This document shows positions 48,180 to 57,290 of a stretch of 64,000 nucleotides of DNA, piece after piece; position 1 is the stretch's first letter; each line of letters starts with the position of its first letter. Origin of the DNA: CAVSRC01 sp963730325 (lineage in GTDB: Bacteria > Pseudomonadota > Alphaproteobacteria > Rhizobiales > Kaistiaceae). The translations under genes and the position numbers were made by a program. Below the pieces are notes generated by a model, which was not told the origin of the DNA, searched no databases, and saw only the letters and a list, made by a program, of their open reading frames with translations. The DNA lies in the NCBI GenBank assembly GCA_963730325.1, contig CAVSRC010000016.1, positions 124,001 to 188,000 of the forward strand, written 5' to 3'.

Positions 48180-49163
48180 TCACCAGAGCTGATGCACGTG
48201 CGGCGCGATGCGCGTGTCATAGATCTCCTTCGCCGCGGCCATCACCTCGGCCGAGAGCGCCGGCAGCGAAGCCGCCGCCGAGTTGGCCTCCGCCTGCGCC
48301 TTGTTCCTGGCGCCGGGGATCACGACCGTCACCGCCTCGTTCATCAGGATCCAGCGCAGCGCGAACTGCGCCATGCTGGCGCCCGCCGGCACCAGCCTGC
48401 GTAGTTCCTCCACTGCCGCCAGGCCGACGTCATACGGCACGCCTGAAAAGGTTTCGCCCTTGTCGAAGGCTTCGCCGTGGCGATTGAACAGGCGGTGGTC
48501 GTCGGCGGCGAATTTGGTGTCGGCCTTCATCTTGCCGGTCAACAGGCCGCTCGCCAGCGGCACCCGCACGATCACCGCCATGCCTTGTCTCTTCGCCTCG
48601 GGGAAGAACAGGCGCTCCGGCCGCTGGCGGAAGATGTTGTAGATGATCTGCACCGAGGCGACGCCGGGATAGTCGATCGCCTTCAGCCCCTCCTCCACCT
48701 TCTCGACGCTGACGCCGTACTTCCTGATCTTGCCGTCCTTGGCGAGCCCGTCGAGGATGTCGAAGACCTCGGGCATGTAGTAGACCGCCGGATGCGGGCA
48801 GTGCAGCTGCACCAGGTCGAGCGCGTCGGTCTGCAGCCGCTTGAGGCTCGCCTCCACCGAGGCGGTGATGTTCGCCTTGTTGTAGGCATCGGGCTTGTTG
48901 GTCCCCTCGCGCCCGGTCTTGGTGGCAACGAAGGGGCGCGTGCCGCCGCGCGCCTTCAACACGCGGCCGATGATCGTCTCCGAGCGGCCGTCGCCATAGA
49001 CGTTGGCCGTGTCGATGAAGGTGACGCCCGAATCGAGCGCGGCGTTGAGCGCCGCTTCCGCGTCGCTTTCGCTTACCTCGCCCCAGGCACTGCCGATCGC
49101 CCAGGCGCCGAAGCCGATTTCCGACACGGCGGTGCCGAGCCGCGAAGCACGTCTCTGTTTCAT
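48180..49163 (-). CDS. Aldo/keto reductase
   Basis: NADPH-dependent oxidoreductase of 327 aa. TIM-barrel landmarks: SEIGFGAWAIGSAWGEVSES, the catalytic Asp/Tyr in VTFIDTANVYGDGRSE, the Lys in FVATKTGREG, the His in DLVQLHCPHP, and the cofactor region FALRWILMNEAVTVVIPGAR. The substrate is unknown. Start ATG 49163 (MKQRRASRLGTAVSE). It is a single gene in the second host block. Confidence 0.95.
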   Translation of the reverse strand: MKQRRASRLGTAVSEIGFGAWAIGSAWGEVSESDAEAALNAALDSGVTFIDTANVYGDGRSETIIGRVLKARGGTRPFVATKTGREGTNKPDAYNKANITASVEASLKRLQTDALDLVQLHCPHPAVYYMPEVFDILDGLAKDGKIRKYGVSVEKVEEGLKAIDYPGVASVQIIYNIFRQRPERLFFPEAKRQGMAVIVRVPLASGLLTGKMKADTKFAADDHRLFNRHGEAFDKGETFSGVPYDVGLAAVEELRRLVPAGASMAQFALRWILMNEAVTVVIPGARNKAQAEANSAAASLPALSAEVMAAAKEIYDTRIAPHVHQLW

Positions 49164-49264
49164 TGGTTCTGTCCGTCTGATCATGCGGGTGAGTCAGACG
49201 GTCATAGCGCCGGCAGGCGGTGCGCGCAACGCCGTCAGTCCTCCGGCCGAACGGATGCCGCGGG

Positions 49265-50131
49265 TCAGGTCAGGGCGCCCTGCACGTGCTGCATGACCGC
49301 GTCGCGATTGAGCAGAACGATCTGCTGAACGTTGGGCGGGCGCGCCTCCGGTGCGTGATCGAGCCCGAGGCGCTTGAGCGCGTAATAGAGCAGCGCCCGC
49401 CGCACCTTCAGCCGCACGCTGCCGCGCGTCATGGCGTAATCGAGCGCCACCGCCCGGCTCTGCGCCGGGGTGAGCCCGGGGTGCGGCGCGACGACCAGCT
49501 CGACGAAGCTGTTCCAGTCGGCGTCGCCGGCGGTCGTGCTGCCGGCCGGTCCGGCAAGCTTCGGCCGCGACAGGCGCCCGAGCACGAAGTCGCGGAACTC
49601 GCCGGTCTCGCGATCGAAGGCGCGCGTGTGCCAGCGGAAGCCATCATAGGCAACGGCATGCGGTTCGATCGTCCGTGGCGTGCGCTGCGGCCGGCTCATC
49701 GACTGATAGAAGCAGTCGAGCGCCCGCGCCTCGCGGATCGCGCGCAGCACTTCGCGCAGCACGCGGGCGTCGATCTCGCGCACGGGAACCGGTGTCGCAT
49801 CGAACGGGGGAACCGCTCCGACGATCGTCTGGTCGGCGGCGAGCAGCCCCTCCTCGACCAGGCGCAATTCGCCGAGCAGGGCACGCGCGCTGGGCGTCTC
49901 GAAGACGGGACGGAACCGGTCGAGCGCAACGTAGCGCTTGGCCGAGCGGTCGTAGTCGACGCCGTCGGGGTTGAGCGCAACATAACGCGCGATGTCGGCC
50001 GAGGCCTGGCTGAGGGACACTTCGAAACGCTGCACGATCTCGCCGCGGCTCACCCGGCCGAGCCAGAACAGGCGGGCCTCGATGAAGGCGAGCCGCCGCT
50101 GCACGCTCCAGGTGAGATCGTCGTCGGGCAT
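49265..50131 (-). CDS. WYL-domain transcriptional regulator (BrxR/CapW-like architecture)
   Basis: Protein of 288 aa. It has an N-terminal winged helix (TWSVQRRLAFIEARLFWLGR, RGEIVQRFEVSLSQASADIA), a central WYL domain (ALDCFYQSMSRPQRTPRTIE, PHAVAYDGFRWHTRAFDRET with the H-x-x-R cluster) and a C-terminal extension (GSVRLKVRRALLYYALKRLG). Size and order match the BrxR/CapW group, ligand- or DNA-sensing regulators often beside phage-defence genes. Here it lies next to the GTA terminase genes and is divergent from a small ORF. Start ATG 50131. Confidence 0.82.
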   Translation of the reverse strand: MPDDDLTWSVQRRLAFIEARLFWLGRVSRGEIVQRFEVSLSQASADIARYVALNPDGVDYDRSAKRYVALDRFRPVFETPSARALLGELRLVEEGLLAADQTIVGAVPPFDATPVPVREIDARVLREVLRAIREARALDCFYQSMSRPQRTPRTIEPHAVAYDGFRWHTRAFDRETGEFRDFVLGRLSRPKLAGPAGSTTAGDADWNSFVELVVAPHPGLTPAQSRAVALDYAMTRGSVRLKVRRALLYYALKRLGLDHAPEARPPNVQQIVLLNRDAVMQHVQGALT

Positions 50132-50268
50132 CGCGCTTGACTCAGCGGTCCGTTTGGTTTTTCATACCATCCAGAAATTAAGACCATCCTAAAAGGCAAC
50201 GCATCACCGTAGCCGATTCTCTCCCGAGAAGCGACGGCCCGCGGCCATGCGAGAAGGGGTGACAGCCG

Positions 50269-50466
50269 ATGCCTGACCGTTTCGATGCCCTGTACGAAGT
50301 CACTCTGGCCATCGCCGAGGCGGCGAGCGAGCGCGATCCCGGCTTTGCCGAGGCGCTGGGCGGCTCGCTGCGCCGGACCCTGCGGGCCAACAGCCGCTAC
50401 CCGGAGAACTTCGCCGAAACCCTCGAGTGGCTGCGGCGCTATGAAGAGTTCCGCCAGGTGAACTGA
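50269..50466 (+). CDS. Small protein divergent from the WYL regulator, unknown
   Basis: Acidic helical protein of 65 aa, MPDRFDALYEVTLAIAEAAS to LEWLRRYEEFRQVN. A Shine-Dalgarno (AAGGGGTGA) precedes ATG 50269. The 137-bp spacer to the WYL gene includes two copies of accatcc 17 bp apart that could be regulator sites. I do not recognise a family. It converges on terL. Confidence 0.6.
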   Translation: MPDRFDALYEVTLAIAEAASERDPGFAEALGGSLRRTLRANSRYPENFAETLEWLRRYEEFRQVN

Positions 50467-50525
50467 CCGCTTCGGCGTGGCCCTGCCCGTGCCGCCGTGC
50501 GGGGCCCGCCGTCGCAGCAAGACGC

Positions 50526-51857
50526 TTACACCCCCCTCACCTTCGGCTCGCCGCCCTCGCCGAGCATCAGCGCGGTCAGCGCCCAGACCAGCGCATCGAG
50601 CCGGTCGGGCGAGCGGCCGGCGGAGAGCCCGTCGATGCCGAAGTCGCACATCTCGTCTTCGAGTTCCGGCAGCGCGCCGACATGGCGCACGCGCCCCTGC
50701 GCATAGAGCGCCGCCACCGGCTCGGCGCGCAGCCACTTGCCCCGCGTCGCGCGCACCGGCCTCACCGGCACGCCGGCATCGACCTCGCGCATGACGGCGG
50801 CGACCATGTCGCCGCCCTGGTTCACCTCGGCGACCAGCGCGTCGGCGCGAAAACGCCGGTAGAGCGCGATCGCCACCGCCGCCCATTCGGCCGGGCGCAC
50901 CTCGCTGACGCTGCCGTCGGCGAGCACATAGCCGATGTCGTCGGCCCCGAGCCCGGCGGCGACGATGCCGCAGCGGCCGCTCTTCTGCGAGGCCGGCGGA
51001 TCGACCGCCACCACGACGCGGCGAAGATCCTTCGGCGCGGCACTGACCCGCGCCGCCTCTATCTGCCCGCGCTGCCAGAGCGCATCGGCGCGCTCCTCGA
51101 TCATCTCGCCGAGCAGCTCCTGCCGGCCGAGGCGCGTGCCGTGATAGCGGGCGACGACGCGGCTGAGGAATCCCGGCGCGAGGTTCATGGCGTTGTCCGC
51201 CGTGGTGGCGCGGCTGACGACGGTGGTGCCGTCCGCTTCCGCCGCGATCAGGCGCTTGAGCAGCGGGATCGGCCGCGGCGTCGTGGTCACCACCTGGCGC
51301 GGATGGGCGCCGAGGCGGAGGCCGAATTGCAGCATGTCCCAACAGGCGTCGGGATAGCGCCATTTCGCGAGCTCGTCCGCCCAGGCGGCGGCGAATTGTG
51401 GACCGCGCAAGGATTCCGGGTCCTCGGCCGAGAAGGCCTGCGCCACGGTTCCGTTCGGCCAGACCAGCCGCCGCCGCGAGCGCTGCCACTCAGGCCGCTC
51501 GCGCGAGGGGTGGATGGCGAGCAGCCCCGATACCCCCTCGATCATCACCTCGCGGGCGTCGGCGAAGGTTTCGCCGACGAGCGCGATCGGTCCGGCCGGT
51601 TTCGCTTCGGCGGTCGCCAGTGCGCGCACCCATTCGGCGCCGGCGCGCGTCTTTCCCGCGCCGCGCCCGCCGAGGATGAGCCAGGTGAGCCAGTCGCTCT
51701 TCGGTGCAAGCTGGTCGGGCCGGGCGTCCAGCGCCCATATCCGGGTGAGAATCTCGAATTGGCGCCACGGCAGGCGGCGCGCAAGCGCAAGCGGTTCACT
51801 CCCCTCTTTCAGCCCATTCCTTAATTCGGCGAGCAAGGTCTGCGTTGAGTCTGTCAC
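50526..51857 (-). CDS. terL: GTA terminase large subunit (RcGTA g2-like)
   Basis: Packaging motor and nuclease, 443 aa, frame intact. The ATPase has Walker A LILGGRGAGKTRAG, Walker B AAAWADELAKW and coupling motif QVVTTTPRPIPLLKRL. The RNase H-like nuclease has Asp in RVVVAVDPPAS, the acidic residue in ALVAEVNQGGDM and Asp in SPDRLDALVWALTAL. The GTG at 51857 is the most upstream in-frame start that keeps the family N-terminus; it overlaps terS by 62 bp. It lies in the GTA promoter-proximal operon. Confidence 0.93.
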   Translation of the reverse strand: MTDSTQTLLAELRNGLKEGSEPLALARRLPWRQFEILTRIWALDARPDQLAPKSDWLTWLILGGRGAGKTRAGAEWVRALATAEAKPAGPIALVGETFADAREVMIEGVSGLLAIHPSRERPEWQRSRRRLVWPNGTVAQAFSAEDPESLRGPQFAAAWADELAKWRYPDACWDMLQFGLRLGAHPRQVVTTTPRPIPLLKRLIAAEADGTTVVSRATTADNAMNLAPGFLSRVVARYHGTRLGRQELLGEMIEERADALWQRGQIEAARVSAAPKDLRRVVVAVDPPASQKSGRCGIVAAGLGADDIGYVLADGSVSEVRPAEWAAVAIALYRRFRADALVAEVNQGGDMVAAVMREVDAGVPVRPVRATRGKWLRAEPVAALYAQGRVRHVGALPELEDEMCDFGIDGLSAGRSPDRLDALVWALTALMLGEGGEPKVRGV

Positions 51858-52350
51858 GGTCGGCCGGTTCCGGTTCTGCGGTCTTCGCGCCGTCGTCCCG
51901 GTCGAGCGCAATCAGTGTTTCGAGCGTCTTGGCGAGCACGGAGAGCGTGCGCGCGTCCTTTTCGTCCGTTGTGGCGTTCTTGCCGGCCCGCTTTTCGAGC
52001 GTGGCGAGCTGCCGCCCGTAAACGCGGTAGAGACGGCTCATCAGCCGCCCGCGGCGGTTCCGCCGGTCATATATCTCCGTCCGCGGCGGCGGCGCGCCGG
52101 CCGCCCGCATCCAGTCGTCCTGGCGCGCCCAGGTGTTGATGGTCGTCCGGCCGACTCCGGTCTCTTCGCCGATCTCCTTGAGCGACTTGGCGGTGTTTTC
52201 GTAAAGCGCCTTCACCCGTTCGCGCAGCTCCACAGGATGGGCGCGGATCGGCGCCCGGCGCTGCTGTCGGCCGTCCGATGGCAACGCCATCGTCGGTGTG
52301 CCGGCGGCGCCGTTCGTCCGCGCCGTCGTCTCGGTGTCCACAAGGCTCAT
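51796..52350 (-). CDS. GTA terminase small subunit-like HTH protein
   Basis: Protein of 184 aa. Its helix-turn-helix (LRERVKALYENTAKSLKEIG, EETGVGRTTINTWARQDDWM) is followed by a basic helical region (RNRRGRLMSRLYRVYGRQLA) and a C-terminal coiled coil. Its place immediately before terL and its HTH make it the DNA-recognition subunit (RcGTA g1-like). In GTAs this protein has lost strict pac recognition, hence random packaging. ATG 52350 is chosen; a TTG two codons upstream is possible. Confidence 0.8.
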   Translation of the reverse strand: MSLVDTETTARTNGAAGTPTMALPSDGRQQRRAPIRAHPVELRERVKALYENTAKSLKEIGEETGVGRTTINTWARQDDWMRAAGAPPPRTEIYDRRNRRGRLMSRLYRVYGRQLATLEKRAGKNATTDEKDARTLSVLAKTLETLIALDRDDGAKTAEPEPADRDRLNADLARRIKEWAERGE

Positions 52351-52371
52351 GGGCAACGCCTGAAAAGAAGA

Positions 52372-52399
52372 ACCCCCGCGGCGGGGCAGCAGCGGGGGT
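52372..52399 (-). terminator. Terminator-like hairpin in the terS leader (possible attenuator)
   Basis: On the minus strand ACCCCCGC (52399-52392) pairs with GCGGGGGT (52379-52372) and is followed by TCTTCTTTT. The T-run ends about 13 nt before the terS ATG and the hairpin is downstream of the promoter at 52497-52525. It could end most transcripts before the GTA genes unless relieved. Confidence 0.6.
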
Positions 52400-52496
52400 C
52401 TGAGTTCATGGTGCAGAAGCGCCCGGAGGTCTGTTGGGCAAGGGGCGCGGCGGGGGGAGGAGAAAACCGATCGCCCACTTCTGCGACGTTAGCTGG

Positions 52497-52525
52497 ACCA
52501 TACAGACACAGCGTCACGCTGTCAA
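52497..52525 (-). promoter_or_regulatory. Promoter of the terS-terL GTA operon
   Basis: On the minus strand -35 TTGACA (52525-52520), a 17-bp spacer and -10 TATGGT (52502-52497), near-perfect for the vegetative sigma factor. Transcription would start around 52490, giving a leader of about 140 nt before ATG 52350. Confidence 0.75.
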
Positions 52526-52544
52526 GAAAAAATTCCTAGGAATT
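52508..52544. promoter_or_regulatory. Two operator-like palindromes over the GTA promoter
   Basis: ACAGCGT-C-ACGCTGT (52508-52522) overlaps the -35 box, and the perfect 14-bp palindrome AATTCCTAGGAATT (52531-52544) lies just upstream. Placement suggests a repressor on the first and an activator or second repressor site on the second. The binding proteins are unknown. Confidence 0.6.
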
Positions 52545-52593
52545 TGTGCCTGCATCTCGCGCTCTCTGTTTGCCGCGCAAAGGTTCCCTTCCC

Positions 52594-52735
52594 TGTCATT
52601 CCGGCGAAGGCCGGAATCCACAAAGCGCGACAATGCCGCTCGGCAGGCGTTGCCTGGACCCCGGCTTTCGCCGGGGTGACGCGGCGCAGACTGTGAGGTC
52701 TTGCCGTCCCCGCGCAGGCGGGGACCCAGTAGCCG
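52594..52735. repeat. Set of short GC palindromes
   Basis: Contains attccggcgaaggccggaat, ccccggctttcgccgggg and ccccgcgcaggcgggg in one 140-bp stretch, related in style to 6252-6345. No gene is seen between 52560 and 52829. Confidence 0.6.
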
Positions 52736-52829
52736 CCTGCGCCTGCTGCTCTGTCGACGGTGCCCCGGCGATCGCACCCGCCTTCCTTCACCGACCGAGG
52801 GAGCGCCGCCCCTGCCCCCCCGCATAGCA

Positions 52830-52853
52830 AAGGGCGGCCTTGCGGCCGCCCTT
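52830..52853 (-). terminator. Terminator of the large repeat-protein gene
   Basis: Perfect 10-bp stem aagggcggcc / ggccgccctt with loop ttgc, 26 bp beyond the stop of the minus-strand gene. The closing TTT of the stem serves as a short T-run on that strand. Confidence 0.75.
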
Positions 52854-52878
52854 CGTCATGTCTTTCCGTCGTGCCGGA

Positions 52879-55800
52879 CTATTTGATGACCGGCTGGTCC
52901 GTCGGCGGCACCACGAGCCTCAGATTCGGATTGATCTGAAGCGTCGGTCCCGTCGTCGGCCGCTTCACGCAGTTCGGATACGTGCCGTAGGTTCCCTTCG
53001 GGCACACATCGCGCACGCACTTCGGATAGCGGCCGTGCGTGCCTTTCGGGCAGACCTGCTGAACCGGCGGCTGCTTCACGCAGTTCGGGTAGCGGCCGAC
53101 GGTCCCCTGCGGGCAGACGTTCTTCACACAGTTCGGATACCGGCCGTGCGTGCCTTGCGGGCAGACGTCCCGAACACAGTTCGGATACCGGCCGTGCGTG
53201 CCCTGCGGGCAGACGTTCTTCACACAGTTCGGATACCGGCCGTGCGTGCCTTGCGGGCAGACGTCCCGAACACAGTTCGGATACCGACCGTGCGTGCCCT
53301 GCGGGCAGACGTTCTTCACACAGTTCGGATACCGGCCGTGCGTGCCCTGCGGGCAGACGTTCTTCACACAGTTCGGATACCGGCCGTGCGTCCCTTGCGG
53401 GCAGACATCGCGCACGCAGTTCGGGGGCGTGCCGTGCGTGCCCGCCGGGCACTTCGCCGAAGGTGGCGGCGGCGGGGGTGGCGGCGGCGGGGGCGGCGGC
53501 GTGACCTCGCCGTTGGAGCAGGCCCGCCCGTTCCACGTCCCGCCGTCCGGGCAGCAGTCGCCGTTTGGCATGCGGCTCTGCACCGGACACGCCATGATCG
53601 GCTCCGCCTGGGCGCACTGCACCGAGGGGATGTGCAGCGAGGCCTGGGCCGTGTCGTTGCCGGGGTTGGTGTTCTTCGGCGATCCGCCAGGCGGAACCGT
53701 GATTGCGGCCTGGTTGGTGATGTCGCAGGTCTGGCCGTCATCGGGCACCAGCACGCCGACCACGAGCGGTCCCGTGCTGTCGCCGCTGGCGAGGGTCCCC
53801 GCCGCCGAGCAGTCGTAGCCGCCACCGCCGTCAGAGGCGCAGATCGGCGGTGCGAATGCCGGCGAAGGCGGCACAGGATCGAACCCGACGAAGGTGTCCT
53901 TGATGGTCAGGGCACCGGTGAAGTCGTCGGGGCCGTTGTTGTGGACGGTGATGGCGAAGTAGCACGCCCACGAGCCGCCACCGGCACCGGGAAGCACCGC
54001 GGCGGCGGCGCCGGCCGGTACCTGACCGCCATAACGCACGCAGGTCAGGCCCCGCTTCTCGATCGACAGGTCGGATTGCGTGCGCACGGGCTCGCAGTTC
54101 GGTCCTGGCGTCTTCGAATTCGACCACGGCCGACACATCGTCGGTGGGATCGACGTTCATCGGAGACCCGCCGGGTGCCGAGGTGATCTCGGCCTGGTTG
54201 GTCACCGTGCAGGCTTCCGCCGCCTCCTGCGCGGCCTTGGGCACCAGCACGCCGATCAGCAGGTTGACGCTGTTACCGGGGTCGAGATGACCGCCGCCAC
54301 CGTCGGGCAGACTCGCCTCCGGGAACGTGCACGTGTGGGCGGGGCCCGGATTGGTGCAGGTCCATGGCGGGTCCGGCAGGAAGTTGATGGCGTCGCCGAC
54401 CGACAGCGTGTCCTCGACCACGATGTCGCCGGTGTAGGTGCCGGGACCGGTATTGGTGACTGTCACCAGGTAGATGCAGCCCCAGTTTTCCCCGCGATCG
54501 AGACACACGGGCAGACCGCGCTTCTCGATTTTGAGGTTCGTGGTGTCGCCACGCGGCGGCTCGCACTTGCTGTTGGGGATGAGCGCCGTATCGAAGGCCG
54601 CGTCGTCGGACGGGTCGGCGTCGCCCCACCCGGGCGCCCAGACGAGCTGCGCGACATTGGGCAGGGTGCACAGGTCCGTGTCCGCCGGCAGGTCGACGCT
54701 GACATAGAGGTCGACGCTGTCGCCCGGCCACAAGGGCACTGCCGGATAGTTGCACTCATATTGCGACGGTCCGGTCGCACCACAGACCCATGGCGGCGAC
54801 GGATCGAAGGTGACCACCGCACCAGGCGGATCGGTCGGCAGCCAGTCCTCGACCGTGAGCGGCCCCCAGTAGAAGTCCGGTCCGGTATTGGTGACACGGA
54901 TCGTGTACTGGCAGTTGAAGCCGGTCGCCGTGACGTCGCAGGTCTTCGGGGTCGCCTGCTTGTCGAGCCTGAGGTTGAAGCCACCGGCCGGCGGCGGCGT
55001 GTAGTCCGGCGGCGGGAAGTACGGCGGAATGTAGTAGCCGTAGCCGCCCTGACAGGGCTGCACGGTCTCGACGTCGCCCATGTGACCCTGGTTCTGGGGA
55101 TCGTTGAACTGGCCGTCATAGTCGGTGAAGTACGACTGGAACGGCGGATCGTTGGCCGGGCGCACGAGCGAGATGTGGTTGCCCTGGAGCCCGTGCACGG
55201 TGGCCGGCCCGCCGGCGGCCAGCTCGGCAGCCAGCGCCGGGTTGTCGCGCAGCGAATCGCCGGTCGTCCACAGATACTCGTTGCACACGCCCTGGCGCGG
55301 CAGGCCCTGTTCGTCAAAGTCGTAGCCGAGCGCCACGCCGCCGTCGCTGTTCAGCCCGTCGGGGCGGAAGCCGATGGCGTATTGGTCGGGCACCGGCACC
55401 CAGGTACCGGGCGTCGTCGGATCGTCCGGCACCTCGCGGGTGTAGCGCACCACCGACGATTTCTCGGGGTCGGCGAAGACGGAGTAGTCGTAGCTGCCGC
55501 GCTGTTCGCCGCGCTGGGCAAGCACCATCCTGCCCTGCCCGTCGAAGAGCATGTCGGTGATCGCGTTGTCGCTGGCCAGCCCGGTGACGTCGAGCTCCCA
55601 GCGCGCGTCGTCGGCGAAGCTGCCGTCGAGGTTGATGCCGACCGACCACACCTGCAGCGGCTGGGCGACGGCGTAGTAGAGCCGCCCGCCATGGATGGCC
55701 ATGCCGCCCACGCGCCGCTCCGGCTGGGTGAAGCCCCAACTCGCCGGGTTCTCCGAATCGAACGCCGGAGAGGTGATGTCCATCGTGCTGTCGTCGTCGG

Positions 55801-56536
55801 CGACCGGCGCCAGACCGTTGTTCGGCCGGCCGTTCACGCCGTGATCGAAGGTGTCGATGATCAGGCCGGTCGAATCGAGGCGATAGATGAGCCCGGTATC
55901 CAGGTCGGAAACGAAAAACTGGCGGCTCACCCGGTCATAGACGATGTCGCCAAGGCCGGGGCCGGCATTGGCGCCAATGGTGGTGAACAGCGTGATGTCG
56001 CCGGTGATGCCGTCGACACGGTAGATGCTCCCCGGCGCACCGCCCTGGCCCCACTGGCCGTCCATGAAGGTGGCGTCGGGCTGGCCATGCGTGATGCGTT
56101 CAGGCCGGCCGTCGCCGTCATTGTCGGGCGCCACGATCTGAATGCCGAAGGCGGCGCTGGCGCCAAGATAGATGTTCGGTTCGGGCTGATCGTCGAGGGC
56201 GATCGGAAAGACCTCGCCGACGGTGCCGGCGGGGGCCGAGAAGATCGTCGGCGAGGTGATCAGCTGACCGGCCGGCGGCCCGTCCGGCTGCGGCCTCTGG
56301 ATCTGCATCGACGGGCCGTTGATGTCGATGAAGGTCTCGTCGATCGGGTCCCCGGATGGAATCGGCGGCGTCGGCGTGGTGACGCCGGGGAAGCCGGTCA
56401 CGATCGTGTCGCCGGGCGACATGATCTGCGAGGTCTGGGCGGTGGCCCGTTCGGCCACGCCGCCCAACATGAGCGCGGCGAGCACGAGCGCCGCCACGCA
56501 TCTCACGTCTGGTCGGGTTCGGAATTTGGGCAGCAT
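52879..56536 (-). pseudogene. Large secreted DUF11-type protein with C-terminal Cys-rich tandem repeats, one frameshift
   Basis: Signal peptide (VRCVAALVLAALMLGGVAER, cleaved near ATAQ). A beta-propeller-like region follows (GSIYRVDGITGDITLFTTIG, FVSDLDTGLIYRLDSTGLII). Three DUF11-like domains come next (CQYTIRVTNTGPDFYWGPLT; CIYLVTVTNTGPGTYTGDIV; CYFAITVHNNGPDDFTGALT), then a polyproline linker and ten 16-aa Cys-rich repeats. One extra base near 54106 splits the frame inside the third DUF11 domain. Removal gives exactly 1,219 codons. It is likely a surface or matrix protein; partner unknown. It ends at a strong terminator. Confidence 0.75.
52965..53455 (-). repeat. Coding tandem repeat, 48-bp period, about ten units
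   Basis: Each unit encodes a variant of VCPQGTHGRYPNCVKN, alternating KN and RD at its end. Six central units are nearly identical at DNA level; the outer ones diverge (CPAGTHGTPPNC, VCPQGTVGRYPNC, VCPKGTYGTYPNC). Two Cys per unit suggest one disulfide loop each. Confidence 0.9.
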
Positions 56537-57085
56537 CGAATCCTCCGTCGATGTCTGCGCGATCGTGCGCGCCTCCGCGCCATCGCGCTTCAGCCCCTGC
56601 CTCACACCGCACCTAACATCGATTAGCGGCGAGTCCTGTAACCGGCGTCACACCCTCCGCGCGAATCGATCCTAACCGCGACAAATCCGCTCGCGCGTTC
56701 ACGTCGGCGGACGTCGTTGCCAATTCGAAAACATCGCCGCGCACATTGTCGGCAACATGCGCCCGCCCGGCCGCGCCGCCGGCGACTGTGGCGCAAAACA
56801 CTGTCCATGATCTCGATCAAAGCGGCCCGGTCGCAAGTGTGGCCGACTCCAGCCCATCAAGACGGCCCTCAAGAACCGTCGGTATTGCCTGGCAGAGCCT
56901 TCGTCTGCCGGCCATTGGCGCCGCGCCGCATTCTTATTTGCGCAGCGCTACCGCGCGAGGGCGGCGACAGGGTAAACGATTTGTCGTGCCCGGCTGCCCC
57001 CGCGCGTTAACGTTACATTCAGCTTGACCGCACGTGAACGCGACCCGCGCGCTATATCTAAAAAAGAATAGTTCGCAGGTTCTGG
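56537..57085. other. Intergenic region of about 550 bp, no gene seen
   Basis: Lies between divergent genes. It must hold the promoter of the large repeat protein and that of the 57-aa ORF, but I find only a possible -10 (ctatat, 57052-57057). Open frames here have no protein-like composition. Confidence 0.5.
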
Positions 57086-57259
57086 ATGACCGTTGCCCTG
57101 ACCTTCGCCACAGCGCTCGCGGCCGGCTGGATCATTGACCGGCTGGCCTTTCATGGCGAGCTGAGCGGGATGATTCGCGACGAGATCGCGGCCGTCGGAT
57201 CGCGCCGCAGGCAGTCGTCCAAGGCATCGCGCCCCCGGCGCAGCGGCGACGCGCGCTAG
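57086..57259 (+). CDS. Small membrane protein, 57 aa, unknown
   Basis: MTVALTFATALAAGWIIDRL, then AFHGELSGMIRDEIAAVGSR and a basic tail ending RPRRSGDAR. One membrane-like helix plus a positively charged C-terminus. It has a GGTTCTGG leader with no strong Shine-Dalgarno. It is convergent with the YcgN-type gene. It may be real, but the evidence is composition only. Confidence 0.4.
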   Translation: MTVALTFATALAAGWIIDRLAFHGELSGMIRDEIAAVGSRRRQSSKASRPRRSGDAR

Positions 57260-57290
57260 CTCGAGCCTCCCCTCCCGGGCGACCGGCAAT

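Noticed and set aside
20944..52350. Ordinary integrated prophage with attachment sites
   Set aside because: No integrase, repressor/Cro pair, replication genes or tRNA-end duplication; gene order and families are those of a GTA.
52965..53455. CRISPR array (regular 48-bp repeats)
   Set aside because: Repeats are contiguous, have no unique spacers and translate in one frame into a Cys-rich peptide; it is a coding tandem repeat.
54080..56626. 848-codon plus-strand open frame over the repeat protein
   Set aside because: Antisense shadow; the minus strand has a signal peptide and DUF11 domains.
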